Positions 56,167 through 64,000 of a stretch of DNA of 64,000 nucleotides are shown one piece after another. The translations under genes and the position numbers were made by a program. Origin of the DNA: Malacoplasma penetrans HF-2 (GTDB lineage Bacteria > Bacillota_I > Bacilli_A > Mycoplasmatales > Mycoplasmoidaceae). Within the stretch, counting starts at the first letter, position 1; each line of letters starts with the position of its first letter. The DNA lies in the NCBI RefSeq assembly GCF_000011225.1, contig NC_004432.1:744001-808000 (forward strand), written 5' to 3'. The notes under the pieces are model-generated. The model did not search any database and had not been told where the DNA came from. It saw only the letters and a list, made by a program, of their open reading frames with translations.

Positions 56167-57246
56167 CTATAATGCAATTGATGAATGAAGTTTAGAAACT
56201 AATTCTTTAGCTGAATCTGCAATTGATTCAGAAGATAATTCTTTTGATATTTTTTGAATTTTATCTTTATAAATCAAGTACACAATTCCAGGAATTAAAA
56301 TTCCACCACCAATAAAGTTACCTAAGATTGAAGGAATTATATTAACCCCTAAAAATAAGTATGGTGTTTCTACAGGTAAAAAAGTTTGCCCACTTTGAGC
56401 TAATATATTAGCAGAATCCATTCCAGATGAAACAACTAATGATTGTGAAATATTACAGAAAAACAATATTAAGTTAGCTACACAGTGTGGTGTTCCACTG
56501 ATTACAAAAACAAATATTGTAAGTCATAACATTATTACAACTGCTGCTATATTTTTTGTTGAGAATGTAATATATAAAGTTACACAAACAAAAACATTAC
56601 AAATAATACCAGAGAAGAAATTAGAAAAGAAAGTTCCAATTACTAATCCTGCTGAAATGCTTTCACCCGTTCTTAATGCAGTTCCTAACTCTCCAATTTT
56701 TTTAAGTGTAAAATCAGCTGCTAATTGAGTAAAAGCACCATGGTCTGTATATGCATTATTCCCATTAGAATCTTTTAAGTATGGTACTAAAACCCCCATA
56801 GCTAACAGAATTAAAAAGACAACTAAAGATCCTACAATATTTCCACCATAGCAAATTGCTAGGTTCTTAAAGAATTTATTAAATTTAACATCTTTAACAC
56901 AGGCATTTGTAAAACCTAAACAATTAGTTGTAAATAAACTCCCACCAACAAATGTTATTAATAAAATTGCTACTGGGAACATTGCACCAATCAGTACTGT
57001 TTGCACTCCAGCATCTGCAAATTTAGATGCCCCATATAATGCAACATAATATCCTATTGCTACAAAAAAACCTGCCAACATTCCTTCTAGAAAGGTTTTT
57101 AAATATTTCTTGTTAGCTTTATAATTACTAGCTACAAAAACACCAACTACAGATCTTTCTGCAAGTGATGGGAAATTGGCTTTAATATTTGAAATTGCAC
57201 CTAATTCATTTTTTGGTACATTTATATTTAAAGTTTTATCTTCCAT
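56167..57246 (-). CDS. formate/nitrite transporter (FNT) family channel
   Basis: Pentameric membrane channel for formate or a similar small monoacid. 359 residues, about 80 more than typical FNT, with an insertion around 155-180. Seen: FLEGMLAGFFVAIGYYVALY in span 1, FVGGSLFTTNCLGF (the first constriction loop), and GTPHCVANLILF with the conserved channel His near 250. Six or more spans; an amphipathic C-terminus. One UGA Trp codon. AAGGAAAATAA precedes the ATG. Formate release fits a mixed fermentation with pyruvate formate-lyase encoded elsewhere; lactate is another possible substrate in the family. Confidence 0.92.
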
Positions 57247-57421
57247 TTATTTTCCTTTAATTTGAAACTTATATAATTTTAATATTTAAATTAAAAGAAT
57301 ATCAAAATAAAACAAAAAGTTTTTGTAATTTTATGAATTAAATTTTAATCAAATGATAACAACTAAAGTATCATTTTATAAATAGTAATTTTATTTAAAA
57401 ACTAATTAAATATATAAAGAT

Positions 57422-58168
57422 ATGAAAATATTAATTTCACCTTCAAAAACTCAAAATAAGAATATAGATAGTTTTTCTAATAATGAAGAAAACATTTTAT
57501 TTACTAACAAAACAAATGAATTAAATGATCTGTTAATAAAATCTATAAATAATGAAAAGTTTAATTCATGACTAGAATTAAAAAACAATTCCTTAATAGA
57601 AGAAACAATTAAAGATATAAAAGAATTCAAAAATAATAAAGCATATAAAGCAATTGAATTTTATGATGGATTACAATTCAAAAATATTTTGTATTCTCAA
57701 TTGTCTGAAACACAAAAGACAAAACTTAATGAATCACTAATTATCATTTCTGGGTTTTATGGAATAGTTTTTCCTAACTCTTATATAAAACCATATAGAT
57801 TAATGCTAGGTTCTAAAATTAATATCCCAAATTATAAAAATTTATATGACTTTTGATTTAAAGAATTTAATCAAAAATTAGAGGAACTAAATCCAGATAA
57901 ATTAATAATAAATTTAGCAAGTGGTGAATATAGCAAATTGATAGATAACTCAATCTTTAATGTTATTAATGTTGATTTTAAATTGTTTAAATCAAATAAA
58001 TATGTTTCATTATCTACATTTTCTAAACAATGTAGAGGTTATTTTATTAATCAATTTCTAAACATTAATTTAGATATTAATAAAATTAAAGATTTAGATA
58101 TACTAGGATTTAAATTCAATAATGAACTTTCATATAAAAATAACTATATTTTTACCAAAGCCTATTAA
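57422..58168 (+). CDS. yaaA: YaaA family protein
   Basis: 248 residues. In other bacteria YaaA lowers free iron under peroxide stress and binds DNA. Seen: MKILISPSKTQ at the N-terminus, AIEFYDGLQFKNI, LIIISGFYGIVFPNSYIKPYR near 120, INLASGEYSKLI near 165, and SLSTFSKQCRGYFINQ near 200, the family blocks in order. UGA is Trp at two sites. The ribosome site is weak. It is transcribed alone, divergent from the FNT gene across a 175-bp A+T-rich gap. Confidence 0.92.
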
Positions 58169-58978
58169 TTAATAAGTATTAAATATATTGTTTTTAATAA
58201 ACAGTTAAAAGTCTTTGAACCTGTAATTTTTGCTATACAAAAACTTTTTTATATAAATAGTTTTTAATTTTTATAAGTCATTTATATATACAAAATTTTT
58301 AAAAATTTTAAATACTGTAAAAAAATAAAAACCCCTAACAGTACATGTTAAGGGCAAGGAATTAAAATGAATAGAAATTATATCTATTAATTTTATATAA
58401 AGAATATCATATTCATATAATAAAAAACAAAATCAAATCATTAAAAAAGAATTATATGAATACTATGAATAAATTCATTTTGTACACTTCTTTAAATAGT
58501 TATGTAAATCATAACAAGTTGCAAATAGAAGTATGAAGATTTTGCAACAATATTATTGTATCTAATAAATCAATTTTTTTTAACAAAAATTTACTAAATT
58601 CATAATCAATGTTGATTCCACAAGACTTTCTTCCTAAAAAAGACTAATCAATTATTTGTGATTTTGTCCCTCTTGGAGGCAAATCAATAATGCTTTTTAT
58701 GAAAGAATTAATAAAAACAATTTAACAAAATTTTGAATTTAATTGAATTAATAATAGTCAAAAAATTAAATCTTAAAAAGTTATGCTAACAAAAAAATCT
58801 ATTAAGTTAAACTGTATATAATTTTATGAAAAGTTTCAAAAACTTTTCTCAATCATTAATCAAAATATAGGAATATCTTAAGGTTAATAAAAGTAATATT
58901 TCAAATTTTAATTTTTATAATTTATGTATCTCTAGAACGTTATATAAATTTATGGTTTATATACAAGGAAAAAAATAA
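58169..58978. other. 810-bp region without supported gene
   Basis: Mostly A+T-rich. A bulged inverted repeat CCCTAACA/TGTTAAGGG at 58333-58354 is followed by AAGGA and a 7-codon ATG frame (58368-58391). A 46-codon frame at 58465-58605 with one UGA and a G+C-richer stretch (58650-58690) that could encode VPLGGKSIML look like remnants of a gene I cannot name. TATATAAA/TTTATATA (58940-58962) lies before the next gene. Confidence 0.4.
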
Positions 58979-60012
58979 ATGAAAAAATATTTTATCAACA
59001 CATTTTGTTTAACTGGTGTTAATTTTATTTTCTTACCCAACTTCCAATTTGAAATTTCTTTCTCAAATAATTTGATTTCTGCTTCCATTGAAAACACAAT
59101 ATATGAAAACAAATGAATTGATTCCATTAAAGAATCATCTAAAACTACTAACCCAAAATTATTCTTTAATAGAAATGCTACTTTAGCATATCAACAAGCT
59201 ATTTTAGTTTCTGAATATATGCTACTAGAAAAAGAAAATAGAGCAGGCAATGATGATATTTTGTTTTTCTATAATAATTCAATATATGAAAGTAACACAT
59301 GAGCTTCACAAGAATGAGAAAGTAAATTTTTAAAAAATAATCAATCATTTAACAATTGAAATTTTAAATTAGTTAATAACACTTCTAAAATTGATAGTAG
59401 TTTTGGAAGCTATAAATATGAACAATACCCTGATGAAAATATAACTAATTACTTATTGAACTACTATACTAAAAAAGATTCAAATATCATGTTTGATGTT
59501 TGAATTGTAGATGGTGGTTTAGAAGATTTATTCAATTACAATAAAAGTAGTTATGAATTTATAAAACATGTCAATAAAATCTATGTTTTAACAGATGGTA
59601 ATTATCAACCATATTATTTTGTTAACAATGCAATTAAAGAATATAAGACAAACAATTATAAACAACTTACATCACAAGAAGTTGCTGAAAAATTTAATAC
59701 ATATAAAAGTGACAGTTCCAATTCTTTAAAATCTGATTTTAATAAATACAAATTATATGATTTTATTCACAACTCAGATATTTTTACTTTTTTTCCACAC
59801 TAACCCTTATACAGAATCAAGTTATTACACTCAAACTTTTAATTTACAGAATATTGAATTATATAAAACTTACAAAATTAATTATAACTACTATGATTTA
59901 GCAAATAAGTTATTTGACAAAAATAGTCAATCTTCACTAATTTCTGAGTTTATTGAAGATTATGAAAAATTTTTTAAAATTTATAATTTCAATAATTTAT
60001 CTGATTTTATTT

Positions 60013-60064
60013 TGTTATCGGTAAAGTTAAATCCCCACCTTTCGGCAAAGTTAATTCCCCACCC
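60013..60064 (+). repeat. IS21 left terminal inverted repeat with two internal units
   Basis: Unit 1 reads CGGTAAAGTTAAATCCCCACC, broken here as CGGTAAAGTT + AAATCCCCACC (60019-60039); unit 2 is CGGCAAAGTT + AATTCCCCACC (about 60043-60063). Unit 1 and 2 differ at two positions. They are matched by the right end in inverted orientation. Confidence 0.85.
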
Positions 60065-60123
60065 CCCGTGAGGACTTAACTAAAGAAATGGGGATTTTTA
60101 TAATTTCTCTAATAGGGGGAATT

Positions 60124-61500
60124 ATGAAAAAAATTAACAAAATAAGAATGATAGATAAAATTAAAGAATTGTTAAAAAATCAACAAGTAGTAAACATTAA
60201 GGCTTTATCTAGAGATTTACAAATAGACAGAAAAACTGTTAGGAAGTATTTAAGAATTTTAAGTAATAACCCAGAATTAAAATCTTGTGACTTCAAAAGA
60301 AAATATAAAAAACCATCTAAGAATTTTTTATCACAAATTGAACATATTATAGAAGAGAGAATTGAATCTTATAAAGAAAAAACCAATGGAACTAAACCAT
60401 CAATATTTTCAATTTATGAACATCTCTTGGATTACTTACCTTCAAAGCTTGAAATATCTAAAACTGAATTTAAAAATAAAATTTCCTATTCTACTTTTAA
60501 ATCATTTTTAAAAGAAAATTATGATTATTCTTCAAGAGCTATTACTCCTCCAAAAAAAATAATAAAGGAAACCTATCCTGGAAAAATTTTGGAAATAGAC
60601 TGGGCTGAAAATATTGTCATTCATACAAAGGAAGATGGAAAGTTAAAAATTAATATTTTGGTTACAAAGTTCTCGTATTCTAGATATATGAAGTTATTTG
60701 TTTCTTATGAAAAGAGTTCTCAAACTGTATTGAAGTTTTTAGTCTCTGCATTGGCAGAATTCCAAGGCAGCCCTCTTTATTTAGTTTGCGACAACATGAA
60801 ATCTATTATTTCTAAAAACCAAAACTATTTAAACAAAAAGCCAATTTTAGAAAAACATTGAAATGATTTTGAAAGAGATTTTGGTATAGAGATTATTCCA
60901 TGTGATCCAGCTTCACCAGAACAAAAAGCTAAGGTTGAAAGTGCTGTAAGAATTGCAAAAAAAATAAAAGCTTGAACTGGAGTAATTGAAAACAAAAATC
61001 ACTTAATAGAAATTGTTAAAAACATAGAATCTAAATACAACAACAGTGAGAATGGTGTGGGGTTTAAACCAATTCAATCTTTTTTAAAACAAGAATTGCA
61101 TACACTTCAACCTTTACCTAACAAAAAAATTATTGAAGGTTATTTAAATTCAAAAGAAACAAGAATGGTAAAAAATGACTATAAAATAGCATTTTTAAGC
61201 AATTTTTACTACTTACCACCTTTATATCTAAATGAATATGTGCAAATATATCAAGATGATTCTAATGTCTACATAGAACATAATGGAACAATAATTGCAA
61301 CATATGAAAACAGTTTAAAAGTAGCTAAGCATTCTTTTACTACAACAGAAATTCATTCAGAAATTTTAAAGTATGAATTTTTAAAAAGAGGTGACAATAT
61401 TTCAGAAGAAGTCATTAGGAAAATGGCAAAAGAAACTGTTGAGTCATTAGACTTGCAGTATAAACTAAAAGTTTTTAATCAGAAAAATCAGGAGACCTAA
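60124..61500 (+). CDS. istA: IS21 transposase IstA
   Basis: 458 residues. N-terminal helix-turn-helix (NIKALSRDLQIDRKTVRKYL, residues ~22-42) followed by the DDE integrase core: EIDWAE near 160, LVCDNMKS near 227 and PEQKAKVESAVR near 270 supply the two Asp and the Glu. The start follows GGGGGAATT. One UGA Trp (61-residue spacing after 246) and others; it also uses TGG, rarer in the chromosome. It ends one base before istB. Complete, so probably active. Confidence 0.93.
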
Positions 61501-61501
61501 A

Positions 61502-62263
61502 ATGAAAGAAATTGAAAATTTGTTAAATGAAGTTAAATGAACAACAAATGAAAAGGTATTTAATCTTTTAATGGATCAAAGATATTCTAGTCCTTTAATT
61601 GTTGAATTTTTAAAATCAATTTTAAGAGAGGAGGTAAACTTCAAAACTAAAAGAAGAAAATATTTAAAAGTTAAAACAGGAGGATTTGGAATAATAAAAA
61701 CTATAGAAGAATTTGATTTCACTTTTCAACCACAAATAAATCAAAATCAAATTAATTATTTTTTAAATTTTGATTTTATAAAAAATAAACAAAATATAAT
61801 TTTTCAAGGTACTTCAGGGGTTGGAAAAACTCATCTTGCCACAGCTATTGGGATTGCTGCTGCAGAGTCAAAATATAGTGTTTATTTTATTGACTGCAAT
61901 AGGTTGTTAAATAATTTACAAGAAGCAAAATTTAAAAACCAACTTGCTCAAAGAATTAAACACTATTCTAAGTACAAGTTACTGATAATTGATGAATTGG
62001 GATTTCTTCCCATGGATCAAGAAAAAGCAAATATATTTTTTCAATTGGTTAATAGTAGATATTTAAAAAGCTCAACAATTATTACAACAAATAAACTATT
62101 TTCAGAATGGGGAAAACTATTCCAAGATGAAGTTATAGCAAGTGCAATATTGGATAGATTATTACATAAATCCCATGTTGTTAGCATTGCTGGAAAATCT
62201 TATAGAAACTATGAGTCTTTAAAATTAAAAGAAGAAATTGAATGAAAGGATAATGTTAAATAA
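61502..62263 (+). CDS. istB: IS21 helper ATPase IstB
   Basis: 253 residues, AAA+ protein assisting IstA in target choice. Seen: Walker A GTSGVGKTHLATAIG near 105, Walker B LLIIDELGFLPMD near 162, the sensor TTNKLFSEW near 199, and the arginine-finger region ILDRLLHKSHVV. UGA Trp at residue 14 and near 249. AGGAG lies a few bases before the ATG, overlapping the end of istA. Complete. Confidence 0.93.
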
Positions 62264-62306
62264 AACCCTTTTAAATAAAAAAAGTTAAGTCCCACATTTA
62301 TACTAA

Positions 62307-62360
62307 GGGGTGGGGAATTAACTTTACCGAAAGGGTGGGGAATTAACTTTACCAAAAACA
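62307..62360 (-). repeat. IS21 right terminal inverted repeat with two internal units
   Basis: Read on the minus strand from 62360: TGTTTTTGGTAAAGTT, then AATTCCCCACC, then CGGTAAAGTT and AATTCCCCACCCC. It matches the left end with about 4 differences in 50 positions. Confidence 0.85.
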
Positions 62361-63240
62361 TATTTGAAAAAACTTAGATAAATACAATCCAAAAAAGAAA
62401 AACTTAATTTGATTAGGTGATTCTTTAATCACAAGCAGAGATCACACCTATCCTCAATGATTAAAGGAAATGAGAGATGTTATGCAATCATGGTTAAAAA
62501 TTTTTCCTTCTAATGAGTACAATTTCTTTGCCAAAAAACCATCCTTATTATAATGAAGATGAAGATACTGAGTGAACCAATAAAATTCCAAACAATATAA
62601 GTGGGCAAGTCCAACTATCTAATTTGATAATTAATAATGAAGATCAAGCTTCACAAGTAATATATTTTCAAAAGGTTCCTTGAGAAATATTTTTGTCTTG
62701 AGATTACAAGCAGCAAATGACAAATAAGAACTATGTGCCTTTTTTTAATTTAGAACCATCTTTAAGTAATACTTCTTTTATAGGATTCCAATATACTACT
62801 ACATCTATTCAGACAACAGCTTTCTTTTTAAAAGATGCTTATAATTATTCTTTAGAAGATATTAATAAAGTATTAAATTCATTTTATTTCCCTATACCTG
62901 AAACTTTTGATGTCATTATTAGAACAAATAAAGATTCATTTTCTGCTGATGATAGTTTAAATGGAATTTATGCTAAAAATAATATTTTAAAAATTAAAAA
63001 TATTTATGATCCATTTGTTTTTTTACATAGCTTTCCAGAATATGAAAAAAATCAAATTTTAGCATCTTCATTTATCAATCAAAATTATGATCCAAATTAT
63101 TCTGTTAATAATGAATATAATTTCTCTGATGTTGATAAGTCATTTTTTATTATTGGATTAATTGCAGTAATAACCTTTTCATTTCTAATTTTTATGTCTT
63201 TAAAAATATTTAAAAAAGAAAGTATAAATAAATAATTTTT

Positions 63241-64000
63241 TTAAGATCACTTTACATTTAATTTAAAAACTAATATTTTAGGATATTGTCAAGATTCTTT
63301 CCCTACATCCAAATAAGTCACAGAATTACCAGTGTCATTTTTTTCTTTCTCATTTCCTGCTGCCAATTTTAAATCTATTGCAAAGTATAGATTATCATTT
63401 GTATTGTTATTATTGAAAATATCTTTTAACCCATCATTAGGTCATTCATATTTTTCATTATTAAGTTTACTAATTTCAGTTGAGTTTTCATTTACATAAA
63501 TCTTATCAGTTTTTAAAATTGCTCAGTTGCTATATCTATTTTTGCTATTGATTTCATCATACAACCACAAACCACTAGAAAAGTCTTGATTTGATATACC
63601 TCCTTTTAAATTAAAGTATTTTCAAATAGTTTGATCTAAATTAAAACTGTTTTTATTATCTTGTGAATTAATAAATTCAAATATTTTGGATGCTCAATTT
63701 GTGTCAGACTTTTCTATTGAAATTTCTTCATTTGATAAGTCAACTGATTTTGATCAATAATCTTTTATATTAATCACAATATTTGCTATTCCAAAATAAT
63801 AGAAAGAATTGTTAGTGTCTATTTCAACTTTATAAGAGTTATTAATTGAATCATATGAAATATTGCTTATTGTTAAATCATTCCACATAATTCTTTTGTA
63901 AGTTTTCTTAACTAATAACATTATTTCATCATTAGATAATTCTTTACTTAAATCACTCGTGAAATAATCTATATGATTTGAAAAACTACCATCATAATCT
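63241..64000 (-). CDS. unknown protein, C-terminal part (5' end outside window)
   Basis: About 250 codons, open with UGA as Trp, ending at TAA 63241-63243. Polar, Asn/Lys/Ser/Asp-rich with many aromatic residues and no membrane span in the visible part; it reads like the outer domain of a mollicute surface lipoprotein (islands WNDLTISNISYDSINNSYKV, YWSKSVDLSNEEISIEKS, NLYFAIDLKLAAGNE). The end matches none of the lipoprotein families in this window, and the signal is not visible. Convergent with the disrupted gene to its left, with only 5 bp between the stops and no terminator seen. Confidence 0.7.

Larger units (their letters stand above)
60013..62360 (+). mobile_element. IS21-family insertion sequence
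   Basis: 2348 bp carrying istA and istB. The ends are inverted repeats starting TGTT, each containing two tandem copies of a ~24-bp unit around GGTAAAGTTAATTCCCCACC (slightly varied), as is usual for IS21. The 5-bp target duplication TATTT occurs at 60008-60012 and 62361-62365. Joining the flanks at this duplication restores the host reading frame across the junction, confirming the boundaries. Confidence 0.93.
58979..63235 (+). pseudogene. second GT-B-like surface protein, frameshifted and split by IS21 element
   Basis: Paralogue of the protein at 24615-26519: signal-like N-terminus, NKIYVLTDGNYQPYYF, KKNLIWLGDSLITSRD, FAKNHPYYNED, VPWEIFLSWD and GFQYTTTSIQTTAFF, then a C-terminal span and KIFKKESINK. 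Three lesions: an extra T in a run of seven (59788-59794), a 2348-bp insertion at 60013-62360, and an extra A in a run of six (near 62533-62538). Taking these out gives one continuous frame of about 630 codons. The start ATG at 58979 has AAGGA upstream. Its last codon is 5 bp from the stop of the convergent gene. Confidence 0.85.

Noticed and set aside
58332-58391. Leader peptide with attenuator (bulged CCCTAACA/TGTTAAGGG stem, AAGGA, 7-codon frame)
   Set aside because: No gene follows within 500 bp, the stem is bulged, and the frame is too short to judge.

Overview
The window is low-GC DNA in which UGA is read as tryptophan: nearly every long gene contains in-frame TGA at Trp positions and ends at TAA or TAG. 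Together with the many lipoproteins, the absence of peptidoglycan genes, a glucose/GlcNAc PTS and a complete arginine deiminase operon, this points to a mollicute that both ferments sugar and hydrolyses arginine. A Mycoplasma/Malacoplasma-type genome is likely, but the species is an inference. No rRNA or CRISPR array was seen.

Layout. 1-2816 (minus): ATPase and BMP-type lipoprotein of a nucleoside-type ABC importer. 3077-6999 (minus): a PTS EIICBA with a small membrane protein, then a divergent phosphofructokinase. 7077-8156 (minus): a membrane protein and a MerR regulator, divergent from three tandem copies of an ABC-2-like permease (8264-14852, plus), two of them broken by one-base indels. 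14954-26519 (minus): a seven-gene surface cluster with three SGNH-hydrolase-type proteins, a multi-membrane acyltransferase-3 protein, two small lipoproteins with the same C-terminal tail, and a membrane-anchored protein with a glycosyltransferase-like core. 26657-32519 (minus): two paralogous lipoproteins of about 950 residues; a third, decayed copy lies at 46078-48150. 32816-37780 (plus): arcA-arcB-arcC and an APC antiporter, followed by argS. 40352-45808 (minus): an 1818-residue FtsX-type permease. 48364-57246: small metabolic and hypothetical genes, including an iron alcohol dehydrogenase, an acetolactate decarboxylase, a formate/nitrite-type channel, tRNA-Gly and tRNA-Trp, a nonsense-interrupted nuclease-like gene and a short-chain dehydrogenase pseudogene. 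57422-64000: yaaA, then a second glycosyltransferase-like surface gene carrying two frameshifts and an IS21-family insertion, then a partial unknown gene.

How it fits together. The arc operon makes ATP from arginine and the PTS/PFK genes feed glycolysis. Acetolactate decarboxylase, the iron alcohol dehydrogenase and the FNT channel suggest mixed fermentation with acetoin and formate. The most notable part is 14954-26519, which looks like an extracytoplasmic acyl-transfer module: AT3 would supply acyl groups and the SGNH proteins would transfer or remove them on a surface glycan or glycolipid. Its largest SGNH gene has a leader with two mutually exclusive pairings around its ribosome binding site. 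Function here is inferred from families and order; the acceptor is unknown.
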